Origin: an uncultured Leucobacter sp.
GTDB lineage: Bacteria; Actinomycetota; Actinomycetes; Actinomycetales; Microbacteriaceae
Length of the DNA stretch: 8,210 nucleotides
Assembly: GCA_945952575.1 (NCBI GenBank)
Contig: CAMFIY010000116.1
Span: 1-8,210 of the forward strand
Direction of reading: 5' to 3'
Each line of letters begins with the position of its first letter. The first letter of the stretch is position 1. Of the stretch, positions 1 to 7,526 are shown one piece after another. The position numbers and the translations under genes were made by a program. A model generated the notes under the pieces. The model was not told where the DNA came from, made no database searches, and worked only from the letters and a program-made list of their open reading frames with translations.

Positions 1-45
1 ACACGCGTAAGATCGTCGGCAGCGTCAGATGTGTATAAGAGACAG
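1..45 (+). other. Illumina Nextera i5 adapter and index left on the contig end (not genomic)
   Basis: Bases 13-45 match the complete 33-base Nextera Read 1 transposase adapter. Its last 19 bases (27-45) are the Tn5 mosaic end finishing in AGAGACAG. Bases 1-4 (ACAC) fit the end of the P5 flow-cell primer. Bases 5-12 (GCGTAAGA) sit exactly where the 8-base i5 index belongs and match, from memory, index S517. The order P5 tail, index, adapter, insert is that of a tagmentation library molecule. Read through on the minus strand, the adapter adds the false residues LSLIHI and a stop to the neighbouring ClpB. On the plus strand it creates a spurious MYKRQ peptide start. This segment should be trimmed. 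Confidence 0.97.
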
Positions 46-1695
<1,650 letters not shown>

Positions 1696-1698
1696 GTG

Positions 1699-1709
1699 TT
1701 CCTCTCTCT
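1699..1709 (-). promoter_or_regulatory. Ribosome binding site of clpB
   Basis: Read on the minus strand this is AGAGAGGAA-type purine-rich sequence, ending a few bases before the ATG at 1695. It decides the start codon. The longer in-frame alternative, an ATG at 1797, would place 34 codons across the HAIR operator and give a residue string unlike ClpB. Confidence 0.7.
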
Positions 1710-1761
1710 GGTCGGCAAGCGGACGCGGAGAGGTGCAGTGCGTATTCTCGACCTTCTCCGC

Positions 1762-1788
1762 AAACTTGAGTGAATATGACTCAAGTTT
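1762..1788 (-). promoter_or_regulatory. HAIR operator (HspR binding site) of clpB
   Basis: Bases 1765-1771 and 1779-1785 are CTTGAGT and ACTCAAG separated by seven bases. This is the exact consensus of the HAIR element bound by the actinobacterial heat-shock repressor HspR. The symmetry extends perfectly to 10-bp arms (1762-1771 and 1779-1788). It lies 70 to 90 bases upstream of the clpB ATG and nothing else starts in that direction, so clpB is the evident target. HspR with DnaK as co-repressor controls clpB and dnaK operons in Streptomyces and Mycobacterium. Promoter hexamers are not clear. TTGTCG (1792-1797) with TATTCA (1771-1776) has a short 15-base spacer, and GAATAC further downstream is an alternative. 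Confidence 0.93.
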
Positions 1789-1859
1789 ATTCGACAAGAG
1801 AGATCCGCGCTAGAGCAGATCCGCTCCGTACCTGAGAGTTCTCCGAAACGCCGCCGGGT

Positions 1860-2723
1860 TCAGGATGCAGCCGCCCCCAGGGCGACGAGCAGACTGAGGA
1901 CGTCGGCGTATCCGGAGGTCTCGGCGATCTCGCGGGCGGTGCGACCGCCGCCGGGATCCTTCGCGTCGGCGGCGGCCCCCGCCCGGAGCGCGACCGCCGC
2001 GGCGTCGGCATCGCCCGCTCTGACGGCGGCGATGAGCCGCGCATCCGCGTCCGCCACCTCGACGGCCTCGGCAGCCTCGCCCGCGCGCAGGGTCCGCTCG
2101 AGTCCGGCGAAGCGGCGCTCCTGAGCCATCTGCAGCGGCGTCAGGCGCTCGTTCTCGGAGGGGCGCGCGAGCTCGACGCCGCCCGCGATCAGCGCCCGCA
2201 CCGTGGTCGCGTACTCCGGGGTGTCCTCCCCGAACCAGACCGCCTCGTGAATGGCCTGGTAGCCGATCCGGTTGACGTGATCGCGGTCGATGCCGGCCAG
2301 CAGCAGCGCCCCGACGACATCGCCGTGGCCGCGCTCCGCCGCGCGGATGAGGCCGGTGCCGTCCCAGCTGTCGAGGTCATCGATCTTCGCGCCGTTCTCG
2401 AGGGTGAGCCGGAGCAGCTCGAGGTACCCCTCGCTCGTGGCGACGAGATAGGCGGACTGCCGGGTCTCGTCCTTCGCGTTCACATCGGCGCCGACCGCGA
2501 CGAGTCGCCGCGCGGCGGACACGTCGTTCGCCCACGCCGCATCCCGCAGCTCGGCGTCCAGCTCCGTCTGGGGGCCCGGCTTCCCGGCCCCGCTCGATCC
2601 CGAGCCGCCGGGCGCGGAGGGCGCAGCGGCCGCCGAGCACCCGACGAGTGCGCCGCCGACGAGCGCGAATACGGCGGCGAACGCGGCGGAGATCCGCCTG
2701 CGCCGCGAAGAGGTGCGTGCCAT
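1860..2723 (-). CDS. Ankyrin-repeat lipoprotein
   Basis: This is a 287-residue protein with a lipoprotein signal: an arginine-rich n-region (RRRR at 7-10), a hydrophobic stretch (11-25) and the lipobox LVGC with the lipidated cysteine at 29. A Gly/Ser/Ala/Pro-rich linker follows (about 30-52). The rest is a run of ankyrin repeats, with recognisable units near 57-86, 87-119, 120-152, 153-191 and 258-285 and a weaker one at 228-257. Typical pieces are VAVGADVNAKDE, AAERGHGDVVGALLLAGI and TSGYADVLSLLVALGA. Such a protein would be anchored on the outer face of the cytoplasmic membrane and bind another protein; no catalytic motif is visible and the partner is unknown. The start ATG at 2723 has AAGGTGG (2728-2734) just before it. 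It lies 164 bases upstream of clpB on the same strand, but the HAIR site between them suggests separate control. Confidence 0.85.
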   Translation of the reverse strand: MARTSSRRRRISAAFAAVFALVGGALVGCSAAAAPSAPGGSGSSGAGKPGPQTELDAELRDAAWANDVSAARRLVAVGADVNAKDETRQSAYLVATSEGYLELLRLTLENGAKIDDLDSWDGTGLIRAAERGHGDVVGALLLAGIDRDHVNRIGYQAIHEAVWFGEDTPEYATTVRALIAGGVELARPSENERLTPLQMAQERRFAGLERTLRAGEAAEAVEVADADARLIAAVRAGDADAAAVALRAGAAADAKDPGGGRTAREIAETSGYADVLSLLVALGAAAS

Positions 2724-2814
2724 GCCGCCACCTTAGCCAGCCGTTGGCGTCTCCGACAGCCCGAACACGAGTCCGCCCCGTCCGCGATGTGCGATTCCGA
2801 AATGCATCGGGACC

Positions 2815-2828
2815 TGCAAGCGCTCCGG
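2815..2828 (+). promoter_or_regulatory. Candidate CelR/LacI-family operator upstream of the beta-glucosidase
   Basis: The sequence TGCAAGCGCTCCGG contains the central palindrome AGCGCT. It agrees at 10 of 14 positions with the CelR box described in Thermobifida (TGGGAGCGCTCCCA), which controls cellulase and beta-glucosidase genes. It sits immediately upstream of a TAGACT -10-like hexamer, where a repressor could block RNA polymerase. A short GC-rich match can arise by chance, and no LacI-type regulator is encoded in the window. Confidence 0.3.
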
Positions 2829-2832
2829 CCAC

Positions 2833-2838
2833 TAGACT
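2833..2838 (+). promoter_or_regulatory. Candidate -10 element of the glucosidase-transporter operon
   Basis: TAGACT fits the actinobacterial TANNNT -10 pattern and lies 62 bases before the ATG at 2901. No good -35 hexamer is seen at 17-18 bases upstream. The remainder of the 177-base divergent intergenic region (2724-2900) shows no RNA gene or strong hairpin. Confidence 0.35.
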
Positions 2839-3662
2839 TCTCGCACGCCTCGCCGGGCCTGCCGGGTCCGGGGCGGAACGAGCATCGAAGAGGATCCTCC
2901 ATGTCCGACCTTTCCCAGCCCGCGGTCGCGCACGCGCCGCATCCGCTCCCCAGAGCCGTCCCGCCCGGCATCCGCTGGTCGGCGGCGAGCTCCGCATTCC
3001 AGGTCGAGGGCGCCCGGGCCGAGGGCGGGCGCGGCCGATCCGTCTGGGACGACTTCGTCGACGCCCCGGGCAGGGTGGTCGACGGCTCGACCGCCGACCC
3101 CGGGCCAGACAGCTACCACCGCTTCCGCGATGACGTCGACCTCGCGCGCGGCCTGGGGATCGACCGGTATCGCTTCGGGATCTCCTGGGTGCGGGTGCTG
3201 CCCGAGGGATCCGGCGCCCCGAACCCGGCCGGACTCGACTACTACTCCCGCCTCGTCGATGCGCTGCTCGAGGCCGGTATCACCCCCTTCCCGACGCTCT
3301 ACCACTGGGATCTCCCGGTCTCGCTCGAGGCTGCGGGAGGCTGGCTGAACCGGGAGACGGCCCTCCGCTTCCGCGACTACGCGCAGGTGGTCGCGGCGCA
3401 CCTCGGGGATCGCGTGCGGCACTGGTACACGATCAACGAGCCGGCGATGACCACGCTGCAGGGCTACGGCAACGGGACGCTGGCGCCGGGGCGCACCGAG
3501 CTCTTCGCCGCCCTGCCGACCGCGCACCATCAGCTCCTCGCCCACGGGCTCGGCCTGCAGGCGCTGCGCGAGGCCGGCGCCGCCCAGGTGGGCCTCACGA
3601 ACAACCACACCCACGTGCGCCCGCTCAGCGACTCGGTCGAGGATCTCACCGCGGCCGGCGTC

Positions 3663-3665
3663 TAG
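3663..3665 (+). other. Premature amber codon in the GH1 gene
   Basis: TAG stands at codon 255, with intact, same-frame GH1 coding sequence on both sides. No other stop or frameshift is visible in the gene. An ATG lies three bases later (3669-3671), but the purines before it are too close to act as a normal ribosome binding site. Confidence 0.95.
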
Positions 3666-4271
3666 GACATGATCCACAATCGCCTCTTCGCCGATCCGAT
3701 CCTGACGGGCGCCTACCCCGATGTGGAGGCGCTCGGCCTGCCGCCCCTTCCGGTCGAAGCGGGCGACCTCGAGCTGATCTCGGCGCGCCCCGACTTCTAC
3801 GGGGTCAACTTCTACAACCCCACGACCGTCGCCGCGGCCGAGCCCGGCGGGCCGCTGCCCTTCGACCTCGTGCCGACGCCCGGCGCGCCCGTCACGGGCT
3901 TCGGTCTCGAGTGGCCGATCGTGCCGGAGAGCCTGACGGCCCTGCTGATCGACTTCTGCGAGCGCTACGGATCCGCCCTCCCGCCGGTCGTCGTCAGCGA
4001 GAACGGCGCCTCCTTCCCCGAACCGGATGCGCTCGCACCCGGCGAGCGGATCGACGACTCGGATCGGATCGCCTATCTGCGCGGCCACATCGAGGCTGCG
4101 GCCGATGCGGCGGCCGCCGGCGTCGCGATCGAGGAGTACACGGTGTGGTCGCTCACCGACAACTTCGAGTGGGCCGACGGCTACACGCAGCGCTTCGGCC
4201 TCGCGCACGTCGACATGACGACGGGGAAGCGCACCCCGAAGGCGTCCTACGACTGGTACCGCTCCGTGATC

Positions 4272-4279
4272 GAGGGGAG
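4272..4279 (+). promoter_or_regulatory. Ribosome binding site of the MFS transporter, inside the glucosidase 3' end
   Basis: GAGGGGAG ends six bases before the GTG at 4286. It supports that GTG, which overlaps the TGA of the upstream gene as GTGA, as the true start. Confidence 0.7.
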
Positions 4280-4285
4280 CCGCTC

Positions 4286-5530
4286 GTGAGCGCGGCGCGG
4301 CGCGTGCGCCCGGCCGGGCACGTCGGACCCCGCTGGTTCACACTGTTCACGATCGCGTGGCTCATCATCTGGACGGTGCAGCTCACCCCGCTGCAACTGC
4401 TGCTGCCGCTGCAGCTCGACACCCAGGACAGCGCCGAGGGCTGGGTGAGCGGTGTGGTCTCCTCGGGCCTCGTGCTCGGCGTCGGCGGGCTCGCCGGCGT
4501 CATCGCCGGCCCCATCGCGGGCGCCCTCTCGGATCGCAGCTCGGGATCGCGGCGCCGGCGGCGGCCCTGGGCGCTCGGCGGCGTGTGGCTCACCGCGATC
4601 TGCCTGCTGCTGACCGGGATGAGCGCGGGCCCGTGGCTCGTCGGCGCGTCCTGGATCGGCGTCTCCATCGGCATCGCCGTCGCCTCCGCCGCGTTCACGG
4701 CGCTGATCGCGGATCAGCTGCCGGTCGAGCAGCGCGGAGCGGCGTCGTCCGCCGTCGGATCGGCGCAGGCGCTCGGCATCGTGGTCGGCGTCGGCACGGT
4801 CGTGCTGCTCGGGCTCGGCGTCTTCGACGGCTACCTGGTGCTCGCGATCGCGATGGCCGTGGTCGGCACGGCGACGGCGCTGCTGCTGCCGGATCCGCCG
4901 ACTCACGCCCAGGCCGTCGACCTCGAACGCGCGCCCGGCGAGTACCGATTCGCGTTCCTCCGCGACCGCGACTTCCGCTGGATGCTCATCGGCAGGCTCG
5001 TCGTCAACATCGGCAACGCCCTCGGCACGGCGCTGTTCCTCTTCTTCCTCATGTACGGGATCGGACAGCCGAGCACGGAGGCGCAGGACAATCTGCTGCT
5101 GATCATCGTGGTCTACACGGTGTTCGTGGTGGCGGCGTCGATCCTCACGGGCCTCGTCTCCGACCGGATCGGGCGGCGACGCGGGCTGACGATCGCCTCA
5201 GCCCTCGTGCAGGCGGTGTCGGGAGTCGTGATCGTGATCTCGCCCACCTTCGAGATGACGATGGTCGCGGCGGCGCTGATGGGCGTCGGCTACGGCGGCT
5301 TCTCGACCGTCGGCCTCGCGTTCGCTACGGATCTGCTCCCCAACGAGCGGGATCACGCCCGCGACCTCGGCGTGGTCAACACGACGGCGGCGCTCGGCCA
5401 GCTGCTCGGACCGGTGATCGGCGCGGCGCTCGTCGCGCTCGTCGGCGGGTTCTGGCTGGTCTTCGCCGCGGCCGCGGTGCTGTCGCTCGTCGGCGCGGGG
5501 ATCACCGCGCTCGCCCGCGAACGGGGCTAG
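4286..5530 (+). CDS. MFS transporter, probable beta-glucoside or oligosaccharide uptake
   Basis: This is a 414-residue integral membrane protein of the major facilitator superfamily with a pattern consistent with about 12 hydrophobic segments; the first is near 18-42. The two conserved cytoplasmic loops are visible. Loop 2-3 is LSDRSSGSRRRRRPW (81-95), a form seen in sugar transporters of the SLC45/sucrose-symporter type. Loop 8-9 is GLVSDRIGRRRG (289-300), after a central hydrophilic stretch (about 202-230). GTG at 4286 is chosen because GAGGGGAG stands before it and because the first hydrophobic segment follows shortly; longer versions in this frame run through the glucosidase gene. The GTGA overlap with the glucosidase indicates translational coupling, so substrate uptake followed by cytoplasmic hydrolysis is the likely joint role. 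Substrate identity is inferred from this context only. The TAG in the upstream gene may reduce its expression through polarity, although translation reinitiation could relieve that. Confidence 0.88.
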   Translation: MSAARRVRPAGHVGPRWFTLFTIAWLIIWTVQLTPLQLLLPLQLDTQDSAEGWVSGVVSSGLVLGVGGLAGVIAGPIAGALSDRSSGSRRRRRPWALGGVWLTAICLLLTGMSAGPWLVGASWIGVSIGIAVASAAFTALIADQLPVEQRGAASSAVGSAQALGIVVGVGTVVLLGLGVFDGYLVLAIAMAVVGTATALLLPDPPTHAQAVDLERAPGEYRFAFLRDRDFRWMLIGRLVVNIGNALGTALFLFFLMYGIGQPSTEAQDNLLLIIVVYTVFVVAASILTGLVSDRIGRRRGLTIASALVQAVSGVVIVISPTFEMTMVAAALMGVGYGGFSTVGLAFATDLLPNERDHARDLGVVNTTAALGQLLGPVIGAALVALVGGFWLVFAAAAVLSLVGAGITALARERG

Positions 5531-5537
5531 GCCTCCC

Positions 5538-5553
5538 CGGCGCAATGGCGCCG
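5538..5553. terminator. Weak hairpin between convergent genes
   Basis: CGGCGC and GCGCCG form a 6-bp stem around an AATG loop in the 58-base gap between the transporter stop and the ligase stop. There is no T-tract on either side, so at most this is a weak bidirectional or Rho-assisted terminator. Confidence 0.25.
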
Positions 5554-5588
5554 CCGCGATCCGCAGGAGAACGCGTCGCGTGCCCTCC

Positions 5589-7169
5589 CTAGAGTCTCGC
5601 GCGCAGATCCTTGCGCAGGATCTTCCCCGACGTCGACTTCGGGATGACATCGATGAACTCGACCAGGCGCACCTTCTTGTGCGGCGGCACGCGCTCGGCG
5701 ACGAACTCCATCACCGCGGCGGCGTCGAGCTCCTGACCGGGCTGCACGACGACGAACGCCTTCGGCACCTCGCCGGCGCTTTCGTCGGGGAACGCGACGA
5801 CGGCCGCGTCCGCGATCTTCGGATGCGTGAGCAGCAGCGCCTCCAGCTCCGCCGGCGGCACCTGGTAGGCCTTGTACTTGATGAGCTCCTTGAGCCGGTC
5901 GACCACGAAGACGTTGCCGTCCGAGTCGATCTCGACGATGTCGCCGGTGTGCAGGAAGCCGTTGGGCTCGAGGGTGTCCGCGGTCGCCTCGCGATTGTTC
6001 AGGTATCCGACCATCACCTGCGGGCCGCGGATCAGCAGTTCGCCAGGCAGGCTGCGGCCCGACTCGGGCGCCGGGAGGTCCTCGCCCGTCTCGATGTCGA
6101 CGATCCTCATCTCGGAGTTCGGCACGAGCAGGCCGATGGATCCGCGGTCGATATCCGTGCGGTCGCGCGGGATCACATGCGAGACGGGACTCATCTCGGT
6201 CATCCCGTACCCCTGCAGCATGAGCGTGCCGAGGCGATCCGCCACCGCTCGGGCGAGGTGGGAGTCGAGCGCTGCGGCACCCGAGAGGACGAACTCCACG
6301 CTGGAGAGGTCGAACTCGTCCACCATCGGATGCTTCGCGAGCGCGACGGCGATGGGCGGTGCGATGAACACGGCGGTCGTGCGCTGATCCTGGATCGTGC
6401 GCAGGAACTCGGCCAGGTCGAACTTCGGCAGCGTCACGAGCGCCGCGCGCGAGTGCAGCGCGAGATTCGCGAGCACGGTCATGCCGTAGATGTGCGTGAA
6501 CGGGAGCACCGCGAGCACGCGGTCGTGCGCATCGAGCTGGATCGCCGAATCGGACTGCGCGATATTCGCGATGAGATTGCGATGCGTGAGCATGACGCCC
6601 TTCGGCAGCCCCGTCGTGCCGGAGGAGTACGGGATCGCCGCGAGCTGCGCCGACGGGTCGATCTGCACGTCGGGGGCGGGGGCGCCCGATGCGAGCAGGT
6701 CGCGCAGGCTCGGGTGCCCCTCCGCGCCGTCCAGGACGACGACGTGCTCGGCGTCGAGCCCCGCAGCCTCGGCCCCCGGCCCGGAGCTCGGCAGCAGGGG
6801 CGAGACCGTGAGGATCATCTTCGCTGCGGAATCGCGCAGCTGGCGCTCCACCTCGTGCGCGGTCGAGAGCGCCGCCATCGGCGTCACGGTCGCACCCGCG
6901 CGCAGGATCCCGTGGAACGCCGCGATGAAGGCCGGAACGTTCGGGGCGTGCAGCGCGACGACGTCGCCGACGCCGATCCCGCGCGCCGCGAGACCCCCGG
7001 CGATCGCGAGCACCTGATCCCGCAGCTGGCCGTAGCTCGTCTCGGCCCCCGTCGGGCCCTCGACGACGGCGACCCGCGCCTCGTCCTCGGCGGTGAGCCC
7101 GTCGAAGATGAATTCGTAGATGGAGGAATCCGGTATCCGGACATCGGCGAACGAACTCTTGAAGGTCAC
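5589..7169 (-). CDS. AMP-forming acyl/aryl-CoA ligase, 4-coumarate-CoA-ligase-like
   Basis: This is a 526-residue adenylate-forming enzyme that would activate a carboxylic acid with ATP and join it to CoA in the cytoplasm. All hallmarks are intact: the P-loop-like SSGTTGLPKG (182-191), the motif GYGMTE (320-325), GELLIRG (376-382), HTGD (407-410), the hinge DRLKELIKYK (424-433) and the C-terminal catalytic lysine in KSTSGK (Lys516). The box-I and box-II wording is closest to the 4-coumarate-CoA ligase and FadD-like group, but substrate cannot be read reliably from motifs; aromatic acids and fatty acids are both possible. The start is set at GTG 7169 because GGGAG (7175-7179) precedes it by five bases. 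A GTG ten codons upstream (7199) has no such site. The gene stands alone, convergent with the transporter and divergent from ribD, so it is probably a single-gene transcript. No promoter for it is clear. Confidence 0.92.
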   Translation of the reverse strand: MTFKSSFADVRIPDSSIYEFIFDGLTAEDEARVAVVEGPTGAETSYGQLRDQVLAIAGGLAARGIGVGDVVALHAPNVPAFIAAFHGILRAGATVTPMAALSTAHEVERQLRDSAAKMILTVSPLLPSSGPGAEAAGLDAEHVVVLDGAEGHPSLRDLLASGAPAPDVQIDPSAQLAAIPYSSGTTGLPKGVMLTHRNLIANIAQSDSAIQLDAHDRVLAVLPFTHIYGMTVLANLALHSRAALVTLPKFDLAEFLRTIQDQRTTAVFIAPPIAVALAKHPMVDEFDLSSVEFVLSGAAALDSHLARAVADRLGTLMLQGYGMTEMSPVSHVIPRDRTDIDRGSIGLLVPNSEMRIVDIETGEDLPAPESGRSLPGELLIRGPQVMVGYLNNREATADTLEPNGFLHTGDIVEIDSDGNVFVVDRLKELIKYKAYQVPPAELEALLLTHPKIADAAVVAFPDESAGEVPKAFVVVQPGQELDAAAVMEFVAERVPPHKKVRLVEFIDVIPKSTSGKILRKDLRARL

Positions 7170-7174
7170 GGTGA

Positions 7175-7179
7175 CTCCC
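7175..7179 (-). promoter_or_regulatory. Ribosome binding site deciding the ligase start
   Basis: GGGAG on the minus strand lies five bases before GTG 7169. The alternative GTG at 7199 lacks any purine-rich site, so the shorter protein is preferred. Confidence 0.6.
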
Positions 7180-7321
7180 GGTGATCGAATGATGCGCACG
7201 ATGCCGGTGGACCGCGCCCGGCGCAGCCGCCGCGACGCTCAGCCCGACATCTTCGTTGGACCTTCCCAATCTACGGGATAGTCACCACCGACCGCTCGGA
7301 ATATTCTTCTCGGATCCGCGT

Positions 7322-7327
7322 TAGAGT
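7322..7327 (+). promoter_or_regulatory. Candidate -10 element of the riboswitch-ribD transcript
   Basis: TAGAGT fits the TANNNT pattern and ends six bases before the first base of riboswitch stem P1 (7334), so transcription would begin about where the aptamer begins. The region 17 bases upstream reads GAATAT, a poor -35. The rest of 7170-7321 holds the ligase leader and no other recognisable element. Confidence 0.4.
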
Positions 7328-7333
7328 AGAAGC

Positions 7334-7472
7334 GTGTTCCGGGGTCAGTGAGATTCTGAACCGGTGGTCAAAGTCCACGAACTCCGCATCCGCGGGGCCG
7401 ATCCGGCGAAATTCCGGAACCGACGGTGATGCACGGGGTCCGCCCGCGTGCGAGTCCGGATGGAAGGAACGC
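7334..7472 (+). promoter_or_regulatory. FMN riboswitch (RFN element) upstream of ribD
   Basis: The FMN aptamer is recognisable from its conserved blocks. Closing stem P1 pairs 7334-7340 with 7466-7472 (7 bp, one G-U). P2 pairs TCAG 7345-7348 with CTGA 7356-7359. It is followed by ACCGGTGGTCAAAGTCCAC, in which GTGG 7364-7367 pairs with CCAC 7375-7378. A variable stem sits near 7384-7395. The stem-loop TCCGGCGAAATTCCGGA (about 7402-7417) comes next, then ACCGACGGT and the near-invariant AGTCCGGATGG (about 7453-7463). An extra stem of about 21 bases (7431-7451) is inserted between the last two. The element senses flavin mononucleotide and normally turns riboflavin genes down when FMN is plentiful. 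Here it is 54 bases upstream of ribD on the same strand. Confidence 0.95.
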
Positions 7473-7526
7473 AAGTCCCGCATATCGGGCACCTTGCAAT
7501 CCCGGCTCGCAGAGACCGAGGGTGCC
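7471..7526 (+). promoter_or_regulatory. Putative riboswitch expression platform: alternative hairpins over the ribD ribosome binding site
   Basis: Two mutually exclusive foldings can be drawn. In one, 7488-7495 (GGCACCTT) pairs with 7519-7526 (AGGGTGCC, one G-U), covering most of the ribD Shine-Dalgarno and the bases up to the ATG. In the other, GCAAG 7471-7475 pairs with CTTGC 7493-7497, and CCCG 7477-7480 with CGGG 7486-7489, which would free the Shine-Dalgarno. The second folding needs bases 7471-7472, which belong to aptamer stem P1, so FMN binding should favour the sequestering form. No U-rich terminator is present, so control of translation is more likely than attenuation. This is drawn by hand from sequence. 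Confidence 0.5.

Larger units (their letters stand above)
2901..4289 (+). pseudogene. GH1 family beta-glucosidase interrupted by an in-frame TAG
   Basis: Read through the stop this is a 462-residue glycoside hydrolase family 1 enzyme, normal in length, that would cleave terminal beta-glucosides such as cellobiose; no signal peptide is seen, so it would act in the cytoplasm. The first part (254 codons, 2901-3662) carries SSAFQVEG (30-37), YHWDLP with the substrate-binding His135, and the TINEP motif with acid/base Glu180. Codon 255 is TAG (3663-3665). The reading frame then continues with no shift to 4289 with DFYGVNFYNP, the nucleophile motif SENG with Glu367, and the aglycone-site motif WSLTDNFEW. 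Homologues usually have Tyr-Asp before the downstream HNRLF segment, so a single TAC or TAT to TAG change explains the lesion. The start ATG follows AAGAGGA (2888-2894) with a six-base spacer. The N-terminal fragment lacks the nucleophile and should be inactive. A base-call error, a real null allele, or reinitiation at ATG 3669 remain possible. The next gene overlaps its stop. Confidence 0.93.

Noticed and set aside
1801..1824. Two direct copies of AGATCCGC, 16 bases apart, between clpB and the ankyrin gene.
   Set aside because: The units are short, there are only two copies, and they overlap no promoter element that I can define. GATCC-type words are common throughout this sequence.
1824..1845. 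On the minus strand AACTCTCAGGTAC resembles the 3' motif of a glycine riboswitch.
   Set aside because: The other required aptamer blocks (the opening GGGAGAG part and the GCCGAAGG part) are absent upstream, where the ankyrin gene is still coding. A 13-base likeness alone is not enough.
2786..2811. Imperfect inverted repeat CGATG/CATCG in the ankyrin-glucosidase intergenic region.
   Set aside because: The arms are only 5 bp with a 15-base gap, and they match no regulator family known to me.
2890..2899. Perfect 10-bp palindrome GAGGATCCTC just before the glucosidase ATG.
   Set aside because: It has no loop, so it cannot form a hairpin, and it is explained by the AAGAGGA ribosome binding site next to a chance GATC centre.
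2832..4208. Long minus-strand open frame opposite the beta-glucosidase, spanning the TAG.
   Set aside because: It mirrors the GH1 coding sequence, which has all family motifs. The antisense product resembles no family.
5580..7184. Plus-strand open frame of more than 500 codons opposite the CoA ligase.
   Set aside because: It is a shadow of a complete adenylate-forming enzyme with every core motif. Its His/Arg-rich translation is typical of reversed GC-rich coding DNA.
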